Shown here: piece after piece, positions 9,207-18,240 of the stretch
Layout: every line of letters starts with the position of its first letter
Numbering within the stretch: the first letter of the stretch is position 1
Source of the DNA: an uncultured Bacteroidales bacterium
GTDB taxonomy: Bacteria; Bacteroidota; Bacteroidia; Bacteroidales; P3
Direction: 5' to 3'
Assembly: GCA_900318175.1 (NCBI GenBank)
Contig: ONJQ01000021.1
Location: 1-48,288, forward strand
DNA: 48,288 nt
Position numbers and translations under genes: made by a program
Notes under the pieces: model-generated
Databases searched by the model: none
Seen by the model: the letters and a program-made list of their open reading frames with translations, nothing else
Told to the model about the DNA's origin: nothing

Positions 9207-9242
9207 AAGCCGGAAGCCCCATCACGGAGCTTCCGGCTTTTT
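9207..9242 (+). terminator. Intrinsic terminator of the 2-oxoacid oxidoreductase operon
   Basis: An 11-bp perfect stem (9207-9217 with 9229-9239, AAGCCGGAAGC / GCTTCCGGCTT), an 11-nt loop, and a run of T after the stem. Confidence 0.9.
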
Positions 9243-9262
9243 AATACAATCTAAAAAACACC

Positions 9263-9928
9263 ATGACAATACAAGAAGCCATCCTTGCGCGCCACAGCGT
9301 GCGCCAATACAGCAACCGCCCATTGTTGCCCACCCAAGTGGAAGCCCTCAACCAGCAAATCGCTGCAAGCAATGCCGCCAAAGGGCTCCATATCCAACTG
9401 GTGACCAACGAACCCAAAGCCTTTTCAGGCCTGTTCTCCAAATTCCTGCGTTTCAGCGGAGCCATGAACTATATCGCCATGGTGGGTCGCGACCTGCCCC
9501 ACCTGCACGAACATCTTGGCTACGAAGGCGAAAAACTCGTCCTGCTGGCCCAGACACTTGGACTCAACACTTGCTGGGTAGGCGGTTCGTTCAGCAAAAA
9601 CAGGAACGTGAAAGTCGAACCACACGAGATGTATGTGGCAGTAATAGCCATCGGCCACGGCACCAACCAAGGTCGGCAACACAAAAGCAAGCCCATCGAC
9701 ACCTTCGCCGACATGAATGGCAAGCCCGACTGGTTCCGCCAAGGTGTGGAGTGCGCCATGTTGGCACCCTCGGCCATGAACATGCAGAACTTCCATTTCG
9801 CCCTCCTATCCGATGGCTCGGTAAAAGCCACTACGAAACCCAAACCCTTCTCCGGCATTGACCTCGGAATCGCCAAACTGCATTTCGAGCTGGGTGCCGG
9901 CAAGGACAACTTCCGTTGGGCGGAATAG
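9263..9928 (+). CDS. Nitroreductase family protein (TM1586-like)
   Basis: 221 residues, cytosolic. The N-terminus ILARHSVRQYSNRP is the FMN-phosphate-binding motif of nitroreductases (RRSxRxF type). GLNTCWVGG and APSAMNMQNFHFAL match the second half of the fold. The sequence looks like two tandem half-domains in one chain, as in the putative TM nitroreductase family (PF14512), rather than a single-domain homodimer subunit. These proteins bind FMN and reduce nitro compounds or quinones with NAD(P)H; the physiological substrate is unknown. It sits alone between the oxidoreductase terminator and glmS. Confidence 0.82.
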   Translation: MTIQEAILARHSVRQYSNRPLLPTQVEALNQQIAASNAAKGLHIQLVTNEPKAFSGLFSKFLRFSGAMNYIAMVGRDLPHLHEHLGYEGEKLVLLAQTLGLNTCWVGGSFSKNRNVKVEPHEMYVAVIAIGHGTNQGRQHKSKPIDTFADMNGKPDWFRQGVECAMLAPSAMNMQNFHFALLSDGSVKATTKPKPFSGIDLGIAKLHFELGAGKDNFRWAE

Positions 9929-10050
9929 GCCTCTCCCAACCCAATCTCCTTCTTACAAAGCTGCACGTCCACATCCTTCTACAGGAACGTCCCAATAAGG
10001 TCTTATACAACTTTTTCCCTATAAAAAAGTGCAACATCGGGAAAAAGTTG

Positions 10051-10058
10051 TATCTTTG
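10051..10058 (+). promoter_or_regulatory. Minus-7 promoter element of glmS
   Basis: TATCTTTG, a perfect TAnnTTTG match, 53 bp upstream of the glmS ATG. The minus-33 box is poorly conserved. I see no glmS-type ribozyme structure in the leader, although I cannot fold it rigorously. Confidence 0.65.
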
Positions 10059-10111
10059 TAATTTGGGAATAAAAACATATATCTGTATAATAATCTATCA
10101 AACAATAAAGT

Positions 10112-11971
10112 ATGTGCGGAATTGTTGGATACATCGGGGACCAGGAAGCCTACCCCATCCTTATTAAAGGGCTTCATCGTTTGGAATATCGTGGCTACGA
10201 CAGTGCTGGAATCTCACTCATCAATAGTCAAGGCACCCTTTCCGTCTACAAAGCCAAAGGCAAAGTCTCAGCATTGGAAAAAAGTGTTGAGGACAAGGAT
10301 ATCAGTGGCACCATCGGCATTGCCCACACCCGCTGGGCCACCCATGGCGAACCCAACGCCACCAACGCCCACCCCCACTTCTCCCAATCCAAGAACCTCT
10401 CTTTGGTGCACAACGGCATCATCGAGAACTACAAGGCTCTTCGCGCCGAGCTGGAAAAGAATGGCATGACCTTCTGTAGCGAGACCGACACCGAGGTGCT
10501 CGTTCAACTTGTCGAATACATGATGAACTCCCACCGTTGCGACCTCTACACCGCTGTCCAGCTGGCCCTGAAGAATGTCGTTGGCGCTTACGCCATCGCC
10601 ATCCTCGAAAAGAGCCATCCCGACCAGCTTGTCTGCGCCCGCAAAGGCAGTCCGCTCATCATCGGGGTCGGCACCACCCCCTCTGGCCGCAAGGAATTCT
10701 ACCTCGGCTCCGACGCCACACCCATCATTGAGTACACCAACCAGGTCATCTATCTCAACGACGAGGAAATCGCCATCATGGATCGCACTGGCAGACTCGA
10801 CATCACCAACCTCAGCAATGTCAAGCAGACCCCCCAGCTCGTCACCCTTCAGATGAACCTCGATCAACTGGAGAAGGGCGGTTATCCCCATTTCATGCTC
10901 AAAGAAATCTGGGAACAGCCCAATGCCCTTCGCACCTGCATCCGCGGTCGTCTCAACGTGGTGGACAAGGACGTGCTCCTTTCCGGCATTATCGACCATA
11001 AGGACAAATTCATCAATTGCCGTCGCATCATCATCTGCGCCTGCGGCACCTCTTGGCACTCCGCCCTCATCGGCAAATACTTTATCGAGGAGGCATGCCA
11101 GATTCCCGTCGAGGTAGAATATGCCTCCGAGTTCCGCTACCGCAACCCTGTCATCCGTCCGGACGACATTGTCATCGCCGTCTCCCAATCCGGCGAAACC
11201 GCCGACACCCTTGCAGCCATCCAGCTGGCCAAGGAACACGGCGCCTTCCTCTATGGCATCTGCAACGTCATCGGCTCTTCCATTGCCCGCGCCACCCACA
11301 CTGGCACCTACCTCCACGTGGGTCCCGAAATCGGTGTCGCCTCCACCAAGGCCTTCACTGGCCAGGTCATCACCCTCTGTCTGCTTGGCCTTGCCATTGC
11401 CAAAGAGAAGAAATCCATCCCCGACGACCTCTTCCACCTCCTTGTCGACGAGCTCCAGCAAATCCCCGACAAGATGCAATGGACCCTCGAAAACAACAAG
11501 GACATCGACAAATTTGCGCAGATGTTCACCTACTGCAAGAACTTCATCTATCTGGGTCGCGGCTACAACTACCCCGTAGCCCTCGAAGGAGCCCTCAAAT
11601 TGAAAGAAATCAGCTATATCCACGCCGAGGGCTATCCCGCTGCCGAGATGAAGCACGGCCCCATTGCCCTCATCGACGAGGAAATGCCCGTTGTCGTCAT
11701 CGCCCCCAAACGTGGCATGTACGAGAAGGTTGTCAGCAATATTCAGGAAATCAAATCCCGCAAAGGCAAAATCATCTCCGTGGTCACCCAAGGCGACGAA
11801 GTCGTCAAGAACATGAGCGACTACAGCTTCGTCATCCCCGACACACGCGACTGCTTTGTGCCCCTTCTTGCCGTCATTCCCTTGCAGCTCCTCTCCTACT
11901 ACGTGGCCATCTCCAAGGGACGCAACGTCGACCAACCTCGCAACCTTGCCAAGAGCGTGACCGTCGAATAG
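10112..11971 (+). CDS. glmS: Glutamine--fructose-6-phosphate aminotransferase (isomerizing)
   Basis: 619 residues, full length for the family. The mature N-terminus MCGIVGYIG places the nucleophilic Cys at position 2 (class II glutamine amidotransferase). HTRWATHGEP and NAHPH follow, as expected. The C-terminal half has two SIS sugar-isomerase domains, with SQSGETADT and, near the end, GRGYNYPVALEGALKLKEIS. The enzyme converts fructose-6-phosphate and glutamine to glucosamine-6-phosphate, the first committed step to UDP-GlcNAc for peptidoglycan and LPS. It has its own promoter; the helicase gene starts about 115 bp later and could be read through, since no clear terminator lies between them. 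Confidence 0.97.
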   Translation: MCGIVGYIGDQEAYPILIKGLHRLEYRGYDSAGISLINSQGTLSVYKAKGKVSALEKSVEDKDISGTIGIAHTRWATHGEPNATNAHPHFSQSKNLSLVHNGIIENYKALRAELEKNGMTFCSETDTEVLVQLVEYMMNSHRCDLYTAVQLALKNVVGAYAIAILEKSHPDQLVCARKGSPLIIGVGTTPSGRKEFYLGSDATPIIEYTNQVIYLNDEEIAIMDRTGRLDITNLSNVKQTPQLVTLQMNLDQLEKGGYPHFMLKEIWEQPNALRTCIRGRLNVVDKDVLLSGIIDHKDKFINCRRIIICACGTSWHSALIGKYFIEEACQIPVEVEYASEFRYRNPVIRPDDIVIAVSQSGETADTLAAIQLAKEHGAFLYGICNVIGSSIARATHTGTYLHVGPEIGVASTKAFTGQVITLCLLGLAIAKEKKSIPDDLFHLLVDELQQIPDKMQWTLENNKDIDKFAQMFTYCKNFIYLGRGYNYPVALEGALKLKEISYIHAEGYPAAEMKHGPIALIDEEMPVVVIAPKRGMYEKVVSNIQEIKSRKGKIISVVTQGDEVVKNMSDYSFVIPDTRDCFVPLLAVIPLQLLSYYVAISKGRNVDQPRNLAKSVTVE

Positions 11972-12086
11972 CCCCCTTCGAATGTGTGATTGTGTTAGCG
12001 TGCCAATGAATCTCTCGCCGGCACGCCATCCATCAACAAAAAAGCACATTCAAACATTATCGGATTCATAGCAACCCACCACCAAC

Positions 12087-14741
12087 ATGCTGCCCGACCC
12101 TGATCAACAAGCCGTTATAGACATTGCTCAGGGTCGGCATCTTGTTCTTGCCCCGCCCGGTTGTGGCAAGACCTTCATCCTTGCCCAGCGTGTTATCCAT
12201 GCCCATGCACGCGGTGTCGACTACGCCGACATGCTCTGCCTCACCTTCACCAACCGCGCCAGCCGTGCCATGCGCGAGCGCATCAGTCTCCACACCCACA
12301 ATCCCGTCCCCACCGACCTTTTTGTGGGCAACGTCCACCGCTTTTGTTCCAACTACCTTTTCGACCAGAAAAAGATTCCCCAAAACAGTGCCGTCATTGA
12401 CGACATTGATGCCGAAAGCATTATCACCCATCTGGCACACCTCGACCCGGACGACGACAACTCCCACTACACCTCCGACATCGTCAACCTCCAGCATGCC
12501 CTCAGCCAGCAAGCCGCTGCCATGCCCCGCAAACTCATTGTTCACGCCGACCTCCTGGACAAGCTGGACGACCCTCACTGGCAGCGCAAAGCCGAGGTGG
12601 CCAGACAATATGCCGAATACAAAGAGACGGACAATCTTTTAGACTTCGAAGACCTTCTTGAAAAGGCCTACCTCTGTGCCCTCGACGACCCCGAGCGCCG
12701 ACGCTACAGCTGGATACAGATTGACGAGGTGCAGGACCTCAACTTCCTTCAACTGGCCATTATAGACCTCTTTTCCACACCCGAATCCACCGCCGTCTAT
12801 CTGGGCGACGAGCAGCAAGCCATCTTCTCCTTTGTGGGGGCCAAACTGGATGCTCTCGAAGAGCTCAAAAGCCTCTGCCAACCCAATCTGCACCATTTAG
12901 GCCAAAACCACCGCTCCCCGCGCTACCTCCTCGACCTCTTCAACACCTACGCCACCTCCCAGCTGGCCATCAGCCCTGACATCCTGCCCACCACTGCGGA
13001 CCGTTCTGCACCCCAACCTCATGATTGCTGCACTTTCCGCGCCTGTTTCCACGACTTCTCACACCTTTACCACAAAGAGGGTCACCGATGCCTGCACGAC
13101 GGCACCCCCTGCGCCCTCTGCCAGCGTTCCGTGGCCGACGAGTACCGCCTTGCCGTCTCATTAGCCAAGCGCTATGCCGCCATTGACCCCGACGGGCGTG
13201 TGGCCATCATCGTCCCCACCAATGCCAACGCCGACCGTCTGAGCCTTGAATTCGGCCAGACACCGCACTTCAAAATCTCCGGTCGCGACCTCTTCTCCAC
13301 CCCCACCGTCCAGCTGCTTTTTTCACATCTCAACATCATCGCCAACGAGACCTGCTTCATCGCCTGGGCCCGCCTGCTCTATCACCTTCAGGTCATCCCC
13401 CAGTACGCCGCCGCCCGCAACCTCATGCGGCAGTTGCGCAGCCGTGCCATCTCGCCCACCGACCTCCTCATGTACGACAACGGCGACAGCTACCTGCAAC
13501 ACTTCGTCCGTGTTATCGATACCGAAAATGTAGTACTCTTCGACACCGAGACAACCGGCCTCGACATCTTCCGCGACGACATCATACAGATTGCTGCCAT
13601 CAAAGTCCACCAAGGCCGCTACGTCGAAGGCTCCGACTTCGAAATCATCATTGAGACCACCAAGGAAATTCCCACCCTTGTGGGCGGCCACGACAACCCC
13701 ATGCTCTCCGTCTACATCAACAGCGAACGCCTTGACCGTCGCGAAGGGCTTTCGCGCTTTTTAGACTACTGCCAAGGCCATGTGCTCATAGGCCACAACG
13801 TAGAGTTCGACTACAACATCCTCGACCACAATCTGCGCCGCACTCTCGGCATCAGCCTTGGCCACCGCCAAAGGTTTGACACCCTCAAGCTGGCCCGCCT
13901 CGTCGAACCCCGTCTGCGGGTCTACAAGTTGGAAAAACTACTCGAAACCCTTCACCTCGAAGGCACCAACTCCCACAACGCCATCGACGATGTCCGCGCC
14001 ACCCTCTCACTGCTTGCCTACTGCCGGCGGCGCGCCGATGCCTATCTGGAGCCCCAACGCCAACTGCTCTGCTCACCCCAAATGCGCAACCTCGCCGTCA
14101 ACTTCCAGGAGACCTACCTGCCCCTGTTTCTGCACAGCAACCAGCGGCTCTACGACCCTTCGCCCATCAGCCCCGACCCCAATGCACTGCCCGCCATCGT
14201 CGACGAACTGCAACACATCTACCACCATCTGTTGGCCAAAGGAACCATACAACCTGTGGACAAGTGGCAACACATTGTGGACTTCCTATCCATTGACATG
14301 GTCGACACCTCCCTCGCACCAACCTTCCGCGAGCAACTGGACCGCTACCTGACGGAGATCAACACCGTCCGTGAGTCGGACCTCTGCGACAGCTCCAGTA
14401 TGCTGCGCCATGGCACCGAACGCTTCTTCATAGCCACAGCCCACAAAGCCAAAGGCCTCGAATTCGACAGTGTCATTGTCTTCAACGCCACCGAAGGCGC
14501 CTACCCCTATTTCTACAACCTCCGCAACAACGACCAATACCATATCCGCGAAGACGCTCGCCGCTTCTATGTGGCCATCTCGCGTGCCCGCAAACACCTC
14601 TGTTTCACCTACTCATCCGTGGGAGGCAACGGCTCGCCCGTGCGTCCCACTCCTTTCCTGCAATCCATTGCTCACAAGCTCACCCATTTCGGTTTCAATC
14701 CCGAAACCGGCAAGACCGAATCCTTAGACACTGCCCAATAG
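12087..14741 (+). CDS. UvrD-type SF1 helicase with embedded DEDDh 3'-5' exonuclease domain
   Basis: 884 residues. UvrD/Rep motifs: Q motif DPDQQAV (5-10); Walker A APPGCGKT (22-29); Ia LTFTNRASRAMRERI; II IDEVQD (212-217); III LGDEQQAIFSFVGA; IV LGQNHRS; V TAHKAKGLEF (784-793); VI RRFYVAISRAR (825-835). Between IV and V sits a complete DnaQ-like exonuclease: Exo I DTETTGL (D486, E488), Exo II GHNVEFD (569-575, D575) and Exo III HNAIDD (H630, D635). All four metal ligands and the general-base His are present. A cysteine-rich stretch (C314, C315, C320, C335, C342, C345) precedes the exonuclease and could bind a metal. The inferred role is DNA unwinding coupled to 3'-5' degradation in repair. 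It stands alone between glmS and a convergent LtaS-like gene. Confidence 0.88.
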   Translation: MLPDPDQQAVIDIAQGRHLVLAPPGCGKTFILAQRVIHAHARGVDYADMLCLTFTNRASRAMRERISLHTHNPVPTDLFVGNVHRFCSNYLFDQKKIPQNSAVIDDIDAESIITHLAHLDPDDDNSHYTSDIVNLQHALSQQAAAMPRKLIVHADLLDKLDDPHWQRKAEVARQYAEYKETDNLLDFEDLLEKAYLCALDDPERRRYSWIQIDEVQDLNFLQLAIIDLFSTPESTAVYLGDEQQAIFSFVGAKLDALEELKSLCQPNLHHLGQNHRSPRYLLDLFNTYATSQLAISPDILPTTADRSAPQPHDCCTFRACFHDFSHLYHKEGHRCLHDGTPCALCQRSVADEYRLAVSLAKRYAAIDPDGRVAIIVPTNANADRLSLEFGQTPHFKISGRDLFSTPTVQLLFSHLNIIANETCFIAWARLLYHLQVIPQYAAARNLMRQLRSRAISPTDLLMYDNGDSYLQHFVRVIDTENVVLFDTETTGLDIFRDDIIQIAAIKVHQGRYVEGSDFEIIIETTKEIPTLVGGHDNPMLSVYINSERLDRREGLSRFLDYCQGHVLIGHNVEFDYNILDHNLRRTLGISLGHRQRFDTLKLARLVEPRLRVYKLEKLLETLHLEGTNSHNAIDDVRATLSLLAYCRRRADAYLEPQRQLLCSPQMRNLAVNFQETYLPLFLHSNQRLYDPSPISPDPNALPAIVDELQHIYHHLLAKGTIQPVDKWQHIVDFLSIDMVDTSLAPTFREQLDRYLTEINTVRESDLCDSSSMLRHGTERFFIATAHKAKGLEFDSVIVFNATEGAYPYFYNLRNNDQYHIREDARRFYVAISRARKHLCFTYSSVGGNGSPVRPTPFLQSIAHKLTHFGFNPETGKTESLDTAQ

Positions 14742-14747
14742 CCCCAA

Positions 14748-14869
14748 CTTCGCTCCTTCTTCCTCAGTTCTCTAACATTTGTTCCTCATTTGTTCCTTTT
14801 TCATTGGACAACTACTATACGAAATGAAAAAGGGCTGGGGAAGAAGGAGCGAAGGAACACTGAAGGAAC
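14748..14869. repeat. Nested inverted and direct repeats between convergent genes
   Basis: Outer perfect 16-bp inverted repeat: 14748-14763 with 14839-14854. Inner perfect 11-bp inverted repeat: 14795-14805 with 14823-14833. Within the left flank an 11-bp unit (CATTTGTTCCT) is repeated in tandem at 14776-14797. On the right, GAAGGAAC occurs twice with the same 11-bp period (14851, 14862). It lies in the 139 bp between the helicase stop and the LtaS-like stop and may end transcription from both sides, although no clean U-tract follows either stem. Confidence 0.7.
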
Positions 14870-14880
14870 GACAATGCGTG

Positions 14881-16671
14881 TCAGCGCAGACGGCCAGTGG
14901 TGCCATACCACAGTTGCAGCAAGGCCTGTGTGCGCTGCAGCCGACGGGGGTCGGAGGGGTAGGCCGCATCCGGCTCGGAAAGGGAGAGGCAGTCGTAGTT
15001 GGAGACACCTGTCGAATCGATATAGAAAAGGCCGTTCTTGTAGGCATTGACGGCAAAGCGGTCACGATAGGACGGGGCAAGGACGTTGCGGCTGAAGGTG
15101 AAGGTGGTGTCGGCCATGCCCAACTGCGCCAACAGCGTGGCGGCCAGGTCGGACTGGTTCATCAGCAAGTCGAAGGTGCGTGGTTGCTTAACCGCTCCGC
15201 CGACCCAGAGGATGGGGATGCGCGAGGCATGATGCTTGCAGTCGGGTGCCAGCCCGTCCACAGGAACGCCGTGGTCGGCCACAATGACCACCAACAGGTT
15301 GTCCCATGCGGGAGTGTGGCGCAGACTGTCCAACCACGCGCCGAGACAGGCGTCGGTATAGGCAAAGGCATTGCGGCGGGGGTCGTGCAGCCGGTGGGTG
15401 GGCACGTCCCAAGGCTCGTGGCTGCTGAGGGTGAGCATGGCGGTGAACGAGGGATGGGCTGGAAAGAGCGGCGTGAGACGGAACAGCTCCTCGTCGGCCA
15501 CACCCCAGTTGGCACGCACCGACGCTGCGGAGAAGTACTCCTGACCCTCCACGCGGCCAAAACCCGACTCGGAGAGATGTCCGCGCATGTTGGTGAAGTC
15601 AATGTCGCCGCCATAGTAAAAAGCTGTGGTGTAGCCCGCCCGTTGCAGCTGACGGGCCAGCGCGGGCAGTTTGCGCCCCATGTCAGCCTTTTTCATGAGC
15701 GAGGTGGTGGGCAGTCCCGGCCAACCATTGACGATGGCCACAAGCCCCCTATCGGTTCGAAAACTGTTGGCGTAGCAGTTGGAAAAGAAGACACCCTCGC
15801 GGCTCCAGCGTGAGAATTGCGGAGCCACGCTGTCGTTGAGCATCATGGCGCTGCCAGCGCCCTCCCAAACCACCAACAGGATGTCCGGGCGGGAGGTATT
15901 GAGAAGGGTGTCGGTGACGGCTGGGTCGGCGGGATAGGTGCCAGCGGTGAGCGCAGCAAGGCGGTCGTCGTCATAGAAGCGGAACTGAGCGGTGAGGTCC
16001 TCGGTCTTGAAGAGGGAATGGGTGATGTTGAAGAGGGGGTTGATGGCGGAGTGGTTGAGGAATGGTGTGGATGAGAAATAGGCATAGCTTACGTTGGCAG
16101 TGGAATCGCTGAGGCCGCCTCGGATGCCGACAAACTGGAGTGCCACCACTGCCAGCATGACGGCTGAAGAGGCAGGGTGGACCCGGTCGAAGCCCTCGGG
16201 CGTGGCGTGGCACAGCCGACGGAGGTAGTGGAACACCAGCAGCGCCAACAGCACACCGCCCACAAGAATGGCGGGTAGTGTAAGACTGGCCAGCATGTCC
16301 TTGGGGTTGGCGGCATAGATGAGGTCGGCAGCGTCCATCTTGGCCCCCCAAAAGCGGTACAGAACCATGTCAGCGGCAAAGGCAAGAGCCATGAGGGGGG
16401 CTGCCAAGGCATAGTAGCAGGTGAGCACACGGCGCACAGGCATCCGCCACCAAAAGAAGGAAACCAGCACGACAAGGACGGGTACCACCATGAGATAGCA
16501 AGCGGTGACCGAATCGAGCCGAAGCCCATGGAGCAGCACCCCTGCCCATCCGCCCACAGTGGTGCCCGCAGCCGACGGCAGATTGAAGAGCATGAAGACA
16601 AGTTTCTGCGTGACAAAAATGAGCAGAAGGGTAATATAAAGACGGAGGATGAAGAGGAGCCTTTTGACCAT
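14881..16671 (-). CDS. LtaS-family phosphoglycerol transferase / sulfatase-fold membrane enzyme
   Basis: About 596 residues from MVKRLLF; an ATG seven codons upstream (16692) is also possible. Five transmembrane helices fill the first about 185 residues, followed by a periplasmic alkaline-phosphatase-fold domain, the LtaS architecture. Visible active-site elements are VWEGAGS (metal-binding Glu), SFRTDRG (Thr nucleophile, as in lipoteichoic acid synthase), SSHEPW and VADHGVPVDG. In Gram-negative Bacteroidota, which lack lipoteichoic acid, such proteins are thought to transfer phosphoglycerol or phosphoethanolamine groups to envelope glycans or lipids; the acceptor is unknown. It is transcribed alone, divergent from the acidic AT-hook gene. 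The first codons resemble homologues starting at a short basic stretch, hence the start chosen. Confidence 0.85.
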   Translation of the reverse strand: MVKRLLFILRLYITLLLIFVTQKLVFMLFNLPSAAGTTVGGWAGVLLHGLRLDSVTACYLMVVPVLVVLVSFFWWRMPVRRVLTCYYALAAPLMALAFAADMVLYRFWGAKMDAADLIYAANPKDMLASLTLPAILVGGVLLALLVFHYLRRLCHATPEGFDRVHPASSAVMLAVVALQFVGIRGGLSDSTANVSYAYFSSTPFLNHSAINPLFNITHSLFKTEDLTAQFRFYDDDRLAALTAGTYPADPAVTDTLLNTSRPDILLVVWEGAGSAMMLNDSVAPQFSRWSREGVFFSNCYANSFRTDRGLVAIVNGWPGLPTTSLMKKADMGRKLPALARQLQRAGYTTAFYYGGDIDFTNMRGHLSESGFGRVEGQEYFSAASVRANWGVADEELFRLTPLFPAHPSFTAMLTLSSHEPWDVPTHRLHDPRRNAFAYTDACLGAWLDSLRHTPAWDNLLVVIVADHGVPVDGLAPDCKHHASRIPILWVGGAVKQPRTFDLLMNQSDLAATLLAQLGMADTTFTFSRNVLAPSYRDRFAVNAYKNGLFYIDSTGVSNYDCLSLSEPDAAYPSDPRRLQRTQALLQLWYGTTGRLR

Positions 16672-16802
16672 GACTGAATAATAACTGAGCAAGGGCTATT
16701 TTATTGTCCACAGCAAAAAAGAATGGTTGTTGATAACTTTTTTTTTAAAAAAAGTGTCTGATTGAAATAAAGTTGTTATACTTGCACAAAATTTCATTCC
16801 CC

Positions 16803-17564
16803 ATGAATACTCGCAGAACTCGAAAGAAAAACCTGATAGTCAGCTACAAGAACCTATCCGAACAACTAAAAGAATTGTTCAAGGAACGCTATCCCGATGG
16901 CTACACGGAGTACCTACAACGCTTCGAAAAGCCCAATGGAGAGACAATTTTCGTTGTCCCCATGGAAACAGAGGACACTGTATACATGATAAAATTCGAT
17001 GTGAAAATCGATACCACCTACACCGACGAGGATACAGAAAAGGACTTCTTCGACGAGGAGGTGGAAAAGGCCGAGAACCAGTTTGCCCCGTTGCAGGAAG
17101 CTATAGAGCAAGAGGAAGGCGACCCCACACACAAGGAGCGCAATGTGCGCCACGGCAACTATGACGACAGCATGGAAAACGGCAAGAAGAGGAGCGTGGA
17201 ACACGGAGCACTGGGAGCACTGGGAGCTGAGTTGCAGGAGGCCTTCAGCGATGACGGCGACGAGGAAGACTACGACGACTATGCCGACAACGAAGGTATG
17301 GACAGCGACGACCCCGACGACGAATACGAACCCACCGACGAAGAGTTGATGGACGTGGACGGAGAGGTGTTTGCCAACGCCGAAATCCCCCCGGAGGAGC
17401 TGGCCCGCATGGCTGCCGAGGAACTGGTGGCAAACGAGAAAGCCCACCTGAATGCCTCCGAAACGGAGGAGAAGGCCAAAAGGCCGGGCAGACCCCGCAG
17501 GAGCGACGTGGAGGCTCCCGCCGAACCCAAGAAGAAAGGGCGGCCACGCATCAAGAACAACTAA
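16803..17564 (+). CDS. Acidic protein with C-terminal AT-hook-like motifs
   Basis: 253 residues, function unknown. The N-terminal about 80 residues form a compact, conserved-looking domain (NLIVSYKNLSEQLKELFKER, then FVVPMETEDTVYMIKFDVKI). A long acidic low-complexity region (about 85-200, many DD/DE/EE) follows. The C-terminus is basic with two GRP cores, RPGRPRRS and KKGRPRIKNN, as in AT-hook minor-groove-binding peptides. I have the impression of similar hypothetical proteins in other Bacteroidales. The start at 16803 is used because the longer frame (16773) begins inside a weak promoter-like TATACTTG at 16777-16784. An intrinsic terminator follows at once. DNA binding is inferred only from the tail. 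Confidence 0.75.
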   Translation: MNTRRTRKKNLIVSYKNLSEQLKELFKERYPDGYTEYLQRFEKPNGETIFVVPMETEDTVYMIKFDVKIDTTYTDEDTEKDFFDEEVEKAENQFAPLQEAIEQEEGDPTHKERNVRHGNYDDSMENGKKRSVEHGALGALGAELQEAFSDDGDEEDYDDYADNEGMDSDDPDDEYEPTDEELMDVDGEVFANAEIPPEELARMAAEELVANEKAHLNASETEEKAKRPGRPRRSDVEAPAEPKKKGRPRIKNN

Positions 17565-17570
17565 AATAGC

Positions 17571-17606
17571 AAGGGCGGAGTCGACAACGGCTCCGCCCTT
17601 TTTCTT
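17571..17606 (+). terminator. Intrinsic terminator after the AT-hook-like gene
   Basis: A 10-bp perfect stem (17571-17580 with 17591-17600, AAGGGCGGAG / CTCCGCCCTT), a 10-nt loop and then T-rich sequence. It lies between two convergent genes and could also serve nadD. Confidence 0.88.
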
Positions 17607-17620
17607 TTTCTGACCGAAGG

Positions 17621-18199
17621 CTACTTCTCGTAGAAGTGCATTTCGGTGAGGTATTGGTAAACCGGTTCGGGAAGGAGGTAGCGGACATCGTGGCCGGCGC
17701 GGATCTGCTCACGGATGTAGGTGGAAGAGATGTCGATCTGGGGCACGTCGACCATGGTGACATGGGGGTGCGAGGCCAGTTTGCAATCGGTGTGTCCCGG
17801 ACGAGGGTAGACATAAATGTGGTAGTGTTCGAGGATGAACTCCCAGTTGCGCCAACGCTCGAAGGTGTCGAGGTTGTCGGAACCCATGATGAGGCAGAAT
17901 TCCTTGTCGCGATACTTGTCGCCAAGATGGGCAAGGGTGAGTACGGTGTAGGAGGGTATGGGGAGATGGAACTCTACGTCGCTGGCACGCATGCGATAGT
18001 TGTCGTGGACAGCCAGACGGACCATTTCGAGGCGCTGCTGGTCGGCAAGGAGGGTTTTGCGCTCCTTGAGGGGATTCTGTGGGGAGACAACAAACCAGAC
18101 CTCGTCGAGGTCACAGTGAGCCAACATGGCGTTGCCGATGATGAGGTGGCCGATGTGGATGGGGTTGAATGAGCCAAAGAAAAGACCAATCTTGCGCAT
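17621..18199 (-). CDS. nadD: Nicotinate-nucleotide adenylyltransferase
   Basis: 192 residues. The N-terminal FFGSFNPIHIGHLIIG contains the nucleotidyltransferase HxGH motif. ISSTYIRE near residue 160 is the C-terminal SxTxIR motif, and IMGSDNLDTFERW is the mononucleotide-binding segment typical of NadD. The enzyme adenylates nicotinate mononucleotide to deamido-NAD, an essential step of NAD synthesis in the cytosol. It follows the small exported-protein gene on the same strand, with a moderate terminator-like hairpin between them; I see no clear promoter of its own. Confidence 0.95.
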   Translation of the reverse strand: MRKIGLFFGSFNPIHIGHLIIGNAMLAHCDLDEVWFVVSPQNPLKERKTLLADQQRLEMVRLAVHDNYRMRASDVEFHLPIPSYTVLTLAHLGDKYRDKEFCLIMGSDNLDTFERWRNWEFILEHYHIYVYPRPGHTDCKLASHPHVTMVDVPQIDISSTYIREQIRAGHDVRYLLPEPVYQYLTEMHFYEK

Positions 18200-18240
18200 A
18201 GGGCTTTGGGACTAAATGTTGAACATGGTGATGGAACAGA

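Noticed and set aside
10268-12049. Open frame of 593 codons on the minus strand opposite glmS
   Set aside because: Low-complexity composition (Gly/Val/Asp-rich) typical of an antisense shadow of a G+C-rich gene; glmS is certain on the other strand.
11980-12051. Hairpins after glmS (GCGTGCC / GGCACGC with outer GAATGTG / CACATTC) as a terminator
   Set aside because: Loop of 15 nt and no T-tract on the plus strand; left as an uncertain structure.
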